Shown in pieces: positions 29,567 through 38,997 of a stretch of DNA of 64,000 nt (position 1 is its first letter; each line of letters begins with the position of its first letter). The translations under genes were made by a program, and so were the position numbers. Origin of the DNA: 'Nostoc azollae' 0708 (GTDB taxonomy: Bacteria; Cyanobacteriota; Cyanobacteriia; Cyanobacteriales; Nostocaceae); the NCBI RefSeq assembly GCF_000196515.1, contig NC_014248.1:2349001-2413000 (forward strand). The letters are read 5' to 3'. The notes beneath the pieces were generated by a model. That model was not told where the DNA came from. It saw only the letters and a list, made by a program, of their open reading frames with translations, and ran no database searches.

Positions 29567-31404
29567 CCCGGATTTCTCACAAAAAGATAAAAAAAAGGGG
29601 TCAAAAACTGCGAGTATGTATATATAGCAGGCATTTCAGCAGTTGGAAACCATGACCCCATCTTCAACAGATTGTATACCAAAACAGTTGAAATTTGAGC
29701 AACAAAAATGGCTGCCAGTGATAGTCAATTTCCAGGGTGGACAAGTAAGAGCAGATGCAGGATTAAGCTTAATTGCTGAAATAGACAGAAAATTGCAAAT
29801 CATATCACAGTTTGCACAATGTTTCCAAGATTAGCGAAAGCCAAATCGGATTGACCATTCAATAGAGAGCTTAATTAAACAAAGAATATACGGGCTGGTC
29901 ATAGGGTATGAGGACTTAAATAACCACAAATAATTACGTCATGACTAGATGTTTACTATAGCATTAGGAAAAAGCATTGGAGTAGAGAATGAACCTGCAA
30001 GATTGGCAGGAAAGAGTATATTAAATCCCCTGGAACATTGTCCTGAAGATGTGGAACAAGGAGCAGACAGCGGGTACCATAAAATCGGGCATTCTCCATC
30101 AGAAATTGAAAGCTCATTTGTCAAAATATTTCTAGAATCTTACGCCAAAGAACCAAGAGAAATTGTTTTGGATTTAGATGTAACTGATGACTTAGTACAC
30201 GGCTATCAGGAGCAAGTTTTCTTGAATACTTATGATGGGGGATACTGCTATGCTCCACTTTATATTTTCTGTGGAAAACATCTATTAGCAGCCAAACTTC
30301 GCCCTTCAAACGTAGATCCAGCTTTGGGCCATTATCAGAAGTACAAAGAGTGATTAAACAAATAGGTCAACAATGGAAGAATGTTGAGATTTTAGTAGGT
30401 GGAGATAGTGCTTATTCTAGAGACGATATCATGACATGGTGTGAATCCCAAATGGGTGTGGATTATGTTTTTGGATTGGCGCAGAATAGTCGTTTAATTG
30501 GGATGACTAGAACGACTCAAAGTAGAGCATCCCTTGAGTTTAAGCAAAAACTATCAACAGTAGTTTCATTCTTAGAAACTATGTTTAAACCAGATAAAGA
30601 ACTTGCAGAATTTGCTGGTGACTTGATTAATAACTCAATTTGGTATAAATCGTTAGACTATAAAACTCGTGAATCTTGGAGCCGTAGTCGTCGTGTTGTT
30701 TTTAAGGTTGAATATGGAGTAAAAGGAACTAATGTTCGTTTTGTTGTAACTTCACTTTCTACTAAGAAAGTACCTCCTAGTCAACTATATAGACAAAAAT
30801 ATTGTCAGCGAGGTGAGATGCAAAATCGTTTTAAAGAACAACAATTAGAACTTTTTAGTGATAGAACAAGCAACCATACATTTGCGGGAAATCAATTAGG
30901 TTTATGGTTCTCTTCTATAGCTTAGGTTTTGCTCAATGCCTTGGGTCAAAGATGTTTAGCTAAAACCGAATTACAAAATACTACTGTTGGGACTATTCGT
31001 ACCAAATTATTGCAGTTAGGAGCTTTAATTACTGTAAGTACACGTCCCATTTTAATTGCGATTACTAGTTATTGGCCATATAGACATATCTTTGCTACTG
31101 CTCATAGACGCTTAAGAATGCTCACTAATACTGCTTAATTTGAAGTTAAATTGCCTTTTACTTATTTCTAATTAATCATACTTCGCCCTTGGGTTGATTC
31201 AAGTCTTGTTTTGTCATGCTTAATTTTACGAACAGAGCATTTTGCTTTTACTACCAATAAAAAGATAGTGACTTTTTTAGCTTTATAAATGCGATTTTAT
31301 ATTTAATTTATCTCTGCGATTCAATTTTGATTGATGATGTATCAAAATTTAGTCTCACATCAGGTCATGTAAATTTATTTCTTACTGCTTGTGAGAAATC
31401 CGGG
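29567..31404 (+). mobile_element. IS1380-family element
   Basis: 1838 bp with perfect 16-bp inverted ends CCCGGATTTCTCACAA and a perfect 5-bp duplication TTTGT (29562-29566 and 31405-31409). Comparison with copy C at 41876 shows the empty site with one TTTGT, proving insertion into IS1634 copy B. Confidence 0.95.
29652..31138 (+). pseudogene. IS1380 transposase with stops and one frameshift
   Basis: ATG at 29652 (MTPSSTDCIPKQLKFEQQ). The core carries EIVLDLDVTDDLVHGYQEQ, DGGYCYAPLYIFCGKHLLAA and KLRPSN (first Asp region), EILVGGDSAYSRDDIMTWCE (second Asp) and YVFGLAQNSRL, diagnostic of IS1380. TAG at 29832, TAA and TAG near 29928-29945, a phase change near 30320 and TAG at 30926 inactivate it. 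The last part reads GTIRTKLLQLGALITVSTRP. Single copy in this window. Confidence 0.88.
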
Positions 31405-32732
31405 TTTGTTCTATTCCTGGATAATTTACTGTTTTTGAAGCTAGTTTATATCCGGGTAAGTTACTATCAACAAATTCTAGTTCTGGTAATGTTGATATTA
31501 ATCATTGTGCTGATTTCACGCTTAATGGCACTGGAAATAACCAGCTTAAATCTGACATCATTTTCAGATTCGATTCTGTATATAAGGCCCAGTCTGCTAC
31601 TATGAGACTGTTGACTTTTAATTGTTTTTGGTACTCTACTGCTATTTTACCAAAGCATGATGAATCTGCCTGGTTTCCCGATGCTAGTATTAAAAATATA
31701 TATTGGTATGTCTCCATCTCCTGAACATATCATTTCTATGATGAACTGTTTTAACTCCGGTCTATGGTCACCAGAATAACCGTAGGTGATGGTTATTTCT
31801 TTTGGTGATTTTACTGCTAATTCTTCTAGTTCTTGATTATTTCCTACTTTTTGACTCTCACATATTACTTCTGGTAAGATGGTATTATATTGCCCATGTA
31901 CGTCCATTTATGATGAGTCTAGATGCCCTGCTCATAGGGATACTCCAAATTTTTGGGCTGCTTTTAAGGCGACAATAAAGAATATTCTATCCAATCCTTT
32001 TATAAATAGTTTATCCATGACTCTCCCCAGTTTATCGTCCTTGAGATATTCTGGTTTTACTCCTGGTCCTATTAGATGGTCACAGGGGATTGTTTCAAAA
32101 TCTTGGGGAAACATATATAAGGGTTTTTATACAAATCCTAACCCGTTTATTATCATGGCTTTTACTACATGACCCGGACTTAGTTTCTCTCCAATTTCAA
32201 GGATTATTTCTACTACTCCTATGGGGTCTATTATTCCTGCTACTATGCCTAAATGGTCTAAGTTTTGAATTTCCATTTTTTTAAGCTTTGATTTCACAAG
32301 AGAATTATCCACAACTCCTGTTGTGATTCAATCATTTCTTCTTCTGTTCTAATTTAATTTTTAAATCATTAAATTTTCTTTTCTTTTATCTTCCTTACAA
32401 AACTTTATTCTCTCACTCTATTCCCATTTTAATAATACTTATTCTTATTAAACCTTTTCTTCCTTGAAGGAGCTTTAGTTATTGTGTACTACTATCTGTG
32501 ACAGTTAGGGTGCGGAAGGTGGGTTAGAAGCGTTTAGAACAGCCATATCTTTTCTATTTATTGATTGGTTGAACTTGAATCCGAACCTGTTTCCTTCTTA
32601 TCAAGCCAGTTTGGGCTACATTTGGCCTTGATTTTTGTTTACGTCCCGTTATGTATGATGGCGACTCAGAACAAAAGGCAGGAAACAAAGAGTTTTCCAC
32701 CAAGGGTATTTTTGTTGAACAGGTCATTAGAC

Positions 32733-33013
32733 TTGTAAAAATATCCCGGGTAGCTCAACAAGGATTTCCCCTGAATTCCCCAATTTACTCACAAGTAGTT
32801 CTTACTATTTGTGGTTTAGTCATATTAGGAACTGGTTCATGAGTTTTGCCCATTTCATAAATGTTATGGAGATGAGGTCAATTATAAACTATTCATCAAT
32901 ATCTTCATGCATAGTTGCTATCATTAACTATTCCCAACTCTGATTCTTTCCTTGGCTCTTTCCTCATCTTAACACTATGGAAAGCCAGACACAGAGTCCT
33001 TTGTAAATTTTCG
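32733..33013. repeat. 280-bp two-copy repeat, copy 2
   Basis: Inverted counterpart of 15575-15853. Shared landmarks include TTTCCCCTGAATTCCCCAAT and TTTCCTTGGCTCTTTCCTCA. Flanks differ on both sides: here IS701 debris on the left and kinase debris on the right. Confidence 0.55.
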
Positions 33014-33041
33014 GACGTGTCCAATGTATTTACCATGGACA

Positions 33042-33330
33042 GTCAGTTAGTGTTACTACCTGCCATAATGCTAATAACTTCCTGCATTTGTGATGATAAT
33101 TCTCCTAAATAACCTTGCTGTAACAGTTTCAACATCTGATCTGCGGCTACTAAAGGAGTGCGTAAGTCATGGGTAAGACGTGAGATAACATCTTGACGCT
33201 GAAGGGCGATTTAGTCACGTTCATCTATACTGTGTTTGAGTCGGAGGATCGTCACACTCTGGCTAAATAATACATCCACGGTTACAGGTTTGTTATTTAC
33301 CAGCTGAACTAAAAACACAGTTAGATGATT
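33042..33330 (-). pseudogene. Histidine kinase fragment (HisKA region)
   Basis: Minus strand reads LVNNKPVTVDVLFSQSVTIL, RLKHSIDERD, then QDVISRLTHDLRTPLVAADQ and MLKLLQQGYLGELSSQMQEV. The HDLRTPL H-box is that of a sensor kinase dimerisation domain. One TAG lies just before IALQRQD. Sensor and ATPase parts are missing on both sides. Confidence 0.7.
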
Positions 33331-33445
33331 GAGCTGAGGAGGAAAACAGAAGCGTTAGTAATCTTGTGGAAACCATCTTTAAGGATGCGCTCGCGTTACT
33401 CTCCTTACGGTGAGGTTTTTTTCCTATACTAAAAAGGGTTTAGAA

Positions 33446-34534
33446 CCCACATTTCGCACTTCAATAAGTAGGATAATTCAACTACAGCTACAGGCAATTC
33501 AGAAGTATAGTTTTTAAAAATCCAGTAGCTATAAACATAATTATGCACGTCAAAGTTCTAGCTTTCTTATTGTGTCACAAAAACTAGTTAGAGAACAATG
33601 TTTAATTTTAATTGTTCAATCACTTATGAAAATACAAGACTATCCAATAGTGAATTAGAGATTTGAAAACTAAGAAGATAAATAATACTTTTGATAAGCT
33701 GTAGGTAGGAATTGGAAAATTCCACAACGTTCCTCTGTCAGGTTGAGAATCCTATGAGCTCCTTGTGTAATCAGAAAATAAATCCCTCGAAAACATACGC
33801 CAGTTGCTGCCTCTTTCAGAGGAGCTTCCGTAACAAGTCTGGGAACCAGCCCAACGCACTGGCTATGAAAGATCCAATAATTCTTGTCCTAGATTACTTA
33901 GGCAATTATTATACTGTCCATGCAAATACCATGAGGTTGAATCTAAATGGGAATATTTGGTTGCTACTCCATATTTTTCTACTACTTCTAAGGCAGTTAT
34001 TAGGAATAATTCAGTTCATCCATATTTGTATGGCTTATCCATTACTCTGCCTATTTTATCATCATTTAAATCTTCGCCTTTAATTACCACTTCTAATAAA
34101 TGTCCCATGGCTTTTTCCTCAAAAAATTTAGGAAAAAAATATAATGGTCTCCATAGAAAACCTAGTCCATAATGATTGCTTTGACTATTTCTCCTGTATT
34201 TACTTTCTCTCTACTCCCTATTAAGAATATCCTATTTATCTTTTCTAAGATTCCTATCTCATCGATTATTCCCAAGTGATACAATTTTTTACTCTCAAAC
34301 TCTTCTTTTCGGTAATTCATATTTTTGGGTATTTTTATTTAGTCCAGGCTCATTTCCATTCATTTTTTCATCTTTTACCCTGAATTTATTGTCAATACTT
34401 ACGAGTTCCAAGTTGTTAGCAATTTTCATTGTATTGTCTATTTTTTTACTATTTAAAGTATGTGTTTACTACGTAGAATTTTGTAATTTTTGTACATTTG
34501 TATATGTACTACAAGATGAAGTGCGAAATCTGGG
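33446..34534 (-). mobile_element. IS1634-type second lineage, internally deleted
   Basis: 1089 bp with inverted ends CCCACATTTCGCACTTCA and CCCAGATTTCGCACTTCA and flanks TTAGAA (33440-33445) and TTAAAA (34535-34540), a 6-bp duplication with one change. 33480-33860 is the reverse complement of the tail at 9880-10280. The middle of the transposase gene is missing. Confidence 0.75.
33880..34320 (-). pseudogene. IS1634-type transposase, N-terminal fragment
   Basis: ATG at 34320 starts MNYRKEEFESKKLYHLGIID, followed by EIVKAI, KGEDLNDDKIGRVMDKPYKY, ELFLITALEVVEKYGVAT and KYSHLDSTSWYLHGQY (first catalytic Asp). Phase changes occur in between. It ends where the internal deletion begins. It is complementary in content to the C-terminal fragment at 8866-10068. 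Confidence 0.65.
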
Positions 34535-34915
34535 TTAAAAGTGTCATTCTGAATGTTCGCGGAGCGTTTCTGAAAGAGATATTAAAGAATCTCCGAGAGA
34601 CTAGAGCCTACGGCATGCCCCGCGTTCACGCAGTGCCCCGAAGGGATACGCTGCAACGCTGCCCTATCAGTATGACATCAGTCCAAGTTTCACCCGTTTG
34701 CAGTATACACGCCATACTTCTAGATAAATTATGGCGATCTTTTAGTTGGTAATATGATCCTTGGGAAAATTAAGTAACTTCGTTCATAAATAATGCAAAC
34801 ACCAAGTTTTACAGGTTGTCTTTTGACAGAATCACTTATTTAAAGTAGATTTACCATCTGTAAAAGTTCTGATTTGGACTTCAGAACTCATAGTTCAGGA
34901 CTCAGAACGTCACTT
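34535..34915. other. Spacer without gene
   Basis: Contains a GC-richer patch at 34590-34660 with short palindromic repeats and an AT-rich end before the ATG at 34916. No coding sequence recognised. Confidence 0.4.
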
Positions 34916-36148
34916 ATGCTAGATTTATTACTGATTACTATCCTGGGCTTCCTGGGGAGTTTTGGACATTGCTTTGGAATGTGTGGACCTCTAGCAGTAG
35001 CATTTTCCCTTTACCATCAAGAAGAAACTCTAGGTTGGCAACAGCAATTAAAATTTCATACTCTGCTAAACTTAGGGCGAATGTTGAGCTATGCTCTAGT
35101 GGGTGCAGGTATTGGCGCTCTGGGGTCAGTGTTGGTTGAAGGTGGACAACTGGCAGGTATTGGTAGTGATTTACGCCGTTGGATAGCAATAATTACTGGT
35201 TTCATGTTAATTTGGTTTGGTTTAGGACAAGTTAAACCAGACTTGCTACCCCATATTCCCTTACTACACCCGTTACTACAAGGTAGTTTACATAACCGCC
35301 TGGCTGCGGGAATGGTGAAGCTATCTTTACACACAAAATGGTGGACACCAGCACTTTTGGGTATGAATTGGGGTTTAATGCCTTGTGGTTTTTTATACGC
35401 CTCCCAAATTAAAGCTGCTGCCACAGGTAGTTTAGGTAATGGTGCAATTACCATGTTAGCTTTTGGGCTGGGAACTTTACCAACGATGTTAGGAGTAGGT
35501 GTTTCTACTTCTTTAATGAGTAAAGATCGCCGTAGTCAGTTGTACCGCTTGGGTGGTTGGGTGACACTGATTATTGGCGTAATTACTCTATTGCGGACTG
35601 GTGACACAATGGTAGACTACAGTGGACACGCTGCCCTAATTTGCTTAATTTTGGTGTTAATTGCTCGTCCTATCAGTATTTTGTGTCCTGCATTGCTGCG
35701 CTATCGTCGCGCTTTAGGAGTAGGTGCCTTTGTGCTGTCGGTGGCACATACCATCCATAATATACAACACACTCTAGATTGGGATTTTGCTGCTTTTTGG
35801 TTCTTGCCACTAGAATTTCAATGGGGAATGAGTTCTGGTACTGTGGCTTTGGTGTTGATCTTTCCTGCGGCTTGCACCAGTTTCAATTTTCTGCAAAAGT
35901 CTTTAGGTAAGCTTTGGCGACAAATTAACCTTTTGAGTGTTCCTGCTTTGATATTGACTACTATTCATGCAGTATTGATTGGTTCTCATTACTTGGGTGC
36001 TTTAAGATTGAATTGGGGTAATCAATTAGCAGCTTTCTTATTAGGAATAATTACTCTTGGTGTTTTGTTGGTGCGATCACACTTTTTTTGGTCAATATTA
36101 AAAATAGAAAAATTCTATTTTCCTGTAAAGAAGACAGGTGATAGTTGA
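34916..36148 (+). CDS. TauE/SafE-family membrane protein with C-terminal reductase-like helices
   Basis: About 410 residues starting MLDLLLITILGFLGSFGHCF. The first half is the SafE/DsbD_2-type transporter fold: GHCFGMCGPLAVAFSL with the Cys-x3-Cys pair in helix 1, NLGRMLSYALVGAGIGALGS, and MNWGLMPCGFLYA with a matching Pro-Cys motif. The second half adds several helices including VLSVAHTIHNIQHTLDW and LTTIHAVLIGSHYLG, with paired His like ferric-reductase-type haem helices. About 11 membrane segments in all. Relatives handle copper or reductant across the membrane. The next gene (36225) follows 76 bp later and encodes a secreted His/Cys protein; they may work together. An upstream ATG (34874) is less likely. 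Confidence 0.75.
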   Translation: MLDLLLITILGFLGSFGHCFGMCGPLAVAFSLYHQEETLGWQQQLKFHTLLNLGRMLSYALVGAGIGALGSVLVEGGQLAGIGSDLRRWIAIITGFMLIWFGLGQVKPDLLPHIPLLHPLLQGSLHNRLAAGMVKLSLHTKWWTPALLGMNWGLMPCGFLYASQIKAAATGSLGNGAITMLAFGLGTLPTMLGVGVSTSLMSKDRRSQLYRLGGWVTLIIGVITLLRTGDTMVDYSGHAALICLILVLIARPISILCPALLRYRRALGVGAFVLSVAHTIHNIQHTLDWDFAAFWFLPLEFQWGMSSGTVALVLIFPAACTSFNFLQKSLGKLWRQINLLSVPALILTTIHAVLIGSHYLGALRLNWGNQLAAFLLGIITLGVLLVRSHFFWSILKIEKFYFPVKKTGDS

Positions 36149-36224
36149 CTGGAGACTGATGACTGGAGACTGGGAAGAGGTCTCTACGAATTACGTATCC
36201 CTTACGGGAGTTGTAGGCTCTATT

Positions 36225-36806
36225 ATGAATTACAAATTATTTCTAGTTTTGTTATTTATATCATTCACATTCCTGCCTATTGCTTCTGCCCACACAGTCA
36301 AAATAGCAGGTAATATTGGTGGTACTATTCACATTGAACCTAATGATAACCCCAGTGCTGGGCAACCTGCTCAAACTTGGTTTGCTCTGACTCGCAAAGG
36401 TGGTCAGGTATTACCCCTGAAAGAGTGTAATTGTCAGTTGGCTATTTATGCCGAACCCCATACACCAGGAGAACCTGCACTGCTTGAACCTCCCTTAAAA
36501 CCTGTTGGAGCTGAACGGTATCAAGGCATACCAGGAGCAGAAATTACTTTTCCCAAAGCAGGAGTTTATGAACTGCAACTAAGTGGTAAACCAGCAACAG
36601 CAGGTAGTTTTCGACCTTTTGATTTAAGGTTTCAAGTCACTGTGGCCGCTGGTAGGACATTAGCAGCACCACAACAAGTAGGAGAGAATGAGACTGAGAC
36701 TAATCGTGCGGCAATAGGGTTGGCACAGCCTATAATGATCGTGGCAATTGTGCTGTTATCTATAGGTATTGTATTATTCCTTGTTCAAGGAGTAAGAAGA
36801 GAGTAA
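36225..36806 (+). CDS. Secreted, C-terminally anchored protein with His at the mature N-terminus
   Basis: 193 residues from ATG at 36225. Signal peptide MNYKLFLVLLFISFTFLPIA then SA|HTVKIAG, so cleavage after ASA would leave His as residue 1. The body is beta-rich (GGTIHIEPNDNPSAGQPAQT, VLPLKECNCQLAIY, FPKAGVYELQLSGKP) and a single membrane helix follows (PIMIVAIVLLSIGIVLFLVQ) with a basic end. No family recognised with certainty. An N-terminal His with a second HxE and Cys-x-Cys recalls copper-binding CopC-like or His-brace proteins; that is inference. It probably belongs with the upstream TauE/SafE-type gene. Confidence 0.65.
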   Translation: MNYKLFLVLLFISFTFLPIASAHTVKIAGNIGGTIHIEPNDNPSAGQPAQTWFALTRKGGQVLPLKECNCQLAIYAEPHTPGEPALLEPPLKPVGAERYQGIPGAEITFPKAGVYELQLSGKPATAGSFRPFDLRFQVTVAAGRTLAAPQQVGENETETNRAAIGLAQPIMIVAIVLLSIGIVLFLVQGVRRE

Positions 36807-36887
36807 TTCGTAATAGAGCCTACGTATCCCTTACGGGATCTGTAATTCGTAATTATTTATTTTCCCCTCTGCCCCATGATCCATTAC

Positions 36888-37886
36888 CTACTTATGTCGT
36901 TTTTGATGCCACTGCCAAGCATGAGCGACAATATCTTTAATATCTGGATAGCAGGGTTTCCAACCTAAGAGGTTTTTGGCTTTTTCACTTGTGCCAATGA
37001 GAATAGGAGAGTCACCAGGACGGCGATCGCACTCTTGTACAGGTATAGTAATTCCTGTCACTTCCTCAGCAGCAGCAATGACTTCTCTGACAGAAAAGGC
37101 GTTACCATTGCCTAAATTGAAAACTGCACTTTCACCATCTTTGAGTAGATATTCCAACCCTAAAATATGGGCATCTGCTAAATCACTAACATGAATATAG
37201 TCCCTAATGCAAGTACCATCAGGGGTGGGATAATCAGTACCAAAAATGGAAATTGATTCCCGTTTGCCTAATGCTGTCATCAATACCAAGGGAATCAAAT
37301 GAGATTCTGGATTATGATCCTCTCCCAATAAACCACGAGGATCAGCTCCAGCAGCATTAAAGTAGCGGAAACGCACAGATTTTAAACCGTAAGCAACATC
37401 AAAATCAGAAAGAATCTGTTCTACCATCAACTTAGTTATCCCATAGGGATTAATGGGATTTTGGGGATGGTGTTCTGTCAGGGGAATAAATTGAGGTACT
37501 CCGTAGGTAGCACAAGTAGAAGAAAAGACAAATTTTTTAATAGATGCTGCCAACATCGCCTCTAATAGGGTCAGAGTCCCTAATACGTTATTACGGTAGT
37601 ATTTGTCGGGGTTAGTCACTGATTCACCTACATAGGTATAGGCAGAAAAGTGCATAACCGCTTCAATATTGTCGGTTTGAAAGAGATTGTCCAACAGAGA
37701 GCGATCTTCTATATCACCTTCAATCAGTTTCACCTGCAAAACCTGTTCTACCAGATCACGATGCCCATAAACCAGATTATCGAGGATAATTACCTGATAA
37801 CCTGCTTGTACCAAAGCTAGGACTGTATGAGAACCAATATACCCTGCTCCCCCTGTTACCAAAATGGTGGGCTTTTGCGGTGGCAT
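36888..37886 (-). CDS. galE: UDP-glucose 4-epimerase
   Basis: 332 residues from MPPQKPTILVTGGAGYIGSH; a start five codons upstream is possible. Short-chain dehydrogenase fold with NAD-binding GGAGYIGSHT, the catalytic FSSTCATYG Ser/Thr region and YGITK (YxxxK), the RYFNAAGADP segment and the sugar-site CDRRPGDSPILIG. It interconverts UDP-glucose and UDP-galactose for polysaccharide and glycolipid synthesis. It is convergent with the secreted-protein gene (81 bp apart). HIP1 occurs near 37023. Intact. Confidence 0.93.
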   Translation of the reverse strand: MPPQKPTILVTGGAGYIGSHTVLALVQAGYQVIILDNLVYGHRDLVEQVLQVKLIEGDIEDRSLLDNLFQTDNIEAVMHFSAYTYVGESVTNPDKYYRNNVLGTLTLLEAMLAASIKKFVFSSTCATYGVPQFIPLTEHHPQNPINPYGITKLMVEQILSDFDVAYGLKSVRFRYFNAAGADPRGLLGEDHNPESHLIPLVLMTALGKRESISIFGTDYPTPDGTCIRDYIHVSDLADAHILGLEYLLKDGESAVFNLGNGNAFSVREVIAAAEEVTGITIPVQECDRRPGDSPILIGTSEKAKNLLGWKPCYPDIKDIVAHAWQWHQKRHK

Positions 37887-38139
37887 AGTTTTTCCTTTCA
37901 ACGAATTGACGACTACTACTAAATTAATTTAGTTTACTGGTGCTACATTACTCTTTCGGAAAATTCCAAAGAATACACTCAGGGTCAAGAAATTGCACTA
38001 AAATCACTACGACGGTAGTCTGTGTATGTGTGGTGTGAGTTATTTTTTAGTCCCTGAGCAAACTACAATTTGACGATAAAATAAACCCACTTACCTCGTC
38101 TCCTAGACCTGCTGCACCAGCAAATTAGAGAGTTAATCT

Positions 38140-38772
38140 ATGTTTCAATTACTAAGCCGGGTTTTGCTGTGGCTGTTAATTGGCGTTGTTGCCTATTCTT
38201 TGTTCAAAAAATTTTACCCAACAGTCAGCTTTATTGGGCAATTTGTTTTAGGGATTGTACTCGTTGTTTTAGCTTTGGCATTTCTGAATCCTAGTGAACC
38301 AGCGGTGGCTTCCCTGTGGAGGTTTATCTCTTTTCCTCTCAAGCCTCTAGGAGCATCAGTTTTAATGTTGGTTCTTGCTGCCCAAAAAATTAAAGGAGGT
38401 GGTATAGAGAAACCGGGAGGACAATTACTGGCTTGGGCGCTAACTATTTTGTTGTTGTCTAGTACACCAGCTATTGCTTACTTTTTAGTAAGATCACCAG
38501 TTGCGGCAATGGTTCCTGCACCGACATTGATGGCTTTCGAACCTACCATTTCTACTATAAATAAAAACATCTCAGATGTAATGACAGATAGCATCCTACC
38601 TGTGGGATATATGAAGATTCCTTCTTACCTACTACAAAATCCCCAAGCTATTACTACCCGTGGGTTGCGTGTAGAGGATTTTGTACCTAATGCGGAAACC
38701 CTGCAACTCACTACCCACGTTTGGGAAAGTTATCTTAACCAGATTTACGTTTTCTTGCGTGGACGCTCATGA
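38140..38772 (+). CDS. Membrane protein, apparently a YdcF/ElyC-like gene missing its catalytic domain
   Basis: 210 residues. N-terminal half has four predicted helices (VLLWLLIGVVAYSLF, GQFVLGIVLVVLALAFL, SVLMLVLAAQKI, ALTILLLSSTPAIAYFLV) and the end is LRVEDFVPNAETLQLTTHVW followed by ESYLNQIYVFLRGRS. Full-length cyanobacterial relatives, as I recall them, have a DUF218/YdcF (ElyC) domain between these two parts. Here only about 40 unremarkable residues join them, so an in-frame deletion is likely. Whether the short protein functions is unknown. The alternative is a distinct small membrane family. Confidence 0.5.
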   Translation: MFQLLSRVLLWLLIGVVAYSLFKKFYPTVSFIGQFVLGIVLVVLALAFLNPSEPAVASLWRFISFPLKPLGASVLMLVLAAQKIKGGGIEKPGGQLLAWALTILLLSSTPAIAYFLVRSPVAAMVPAPTLMAFEPTISTINKNISDVMTDSILPVGYMKIPSYLLQNPQAITTRGLRVEDFVPNAETLQLTTHVWESYLNQIYVFLRGRS

Positions 38773-38997
38773 TCAGGAGGCAGAAAGCAGGATGAATATT
38801 ATTTATTCTCATCATCCCATGTCCCTCATTCTCAAAATACAACTCAGATGTTTGACAGCTTAACTGGCCTGATTTCAAGCAGTCTAGTTATCGGGTAGAG
38901 TATGTTAAGAATGGCTGCTGAAATGGTTACACAACCAAAAAATAAATATGGGCAGTTATTTGACTAATTAGGATGATAAAGTTGCAAACTTGCTTGA

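Larger units (their letters stand above)
28901..32276 (-). pseudogene. IS1634-type transposase copy B, broken and interrupted
   Basis: Minus-strand frame from ATG at 32276 (MEIQNLDHLGIVAGIIDPIG) with TAA before KPLYMFP, TGA/TAA around the HLDSS catalytic motif and the one-base shift at the TTTTTAA run, exactly as in copies A and C. IS1380 splits it at 29567. The distal part (29560-28901) has further private frame changes. It is a DDE transposase remnant. Confidence 0.8.
28566..32523 (-). mobile_element. IS1634-type element copy B, containing IS1380
   Basis: Ends CGCACATTCCGCACC and (inverted) CCCACCTTCCGCACC, with perfect 6-bp duplications TTAGAA at 28560-28565 and 32524-32529. Without the internal IS1380 (29567-31404) and its duplication the element is about 2.1 kb, close to copy C. 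Confidence 0.9.
28394..32633 (+). pseudogene. IS701-like transposase, 3' end split by an IS1634 element
   Basis: 28394-28565 encodes GWLGLKESQVRDNSSLLRHF, ILVFCAYTFMLSHQWTGGLR and NTFTEALE. After the IS1634 copy B the frame continues at 32524 as EAFRTAISFLFIDWLNLNPN, then SYQASLGYIWP, and stops near 32631. The two halves join exactly across a TTAGAA target duplication. The C-terminal signature matches IS701-type transposases of cyanobacteria. The N-terminal part is absent; ISAs1 copy 2 abuts on the left. Confidence 0.7.

Noticed and set aside
36185..36845. Repeated ACGTATCCCTTACGGGA motifs on either side of the secreted-protein gene
   Set aside because: Short interspersed repeats of this type are scattered in cyanobacterial spacers; no evidence that they form a mobile unit around the gene.
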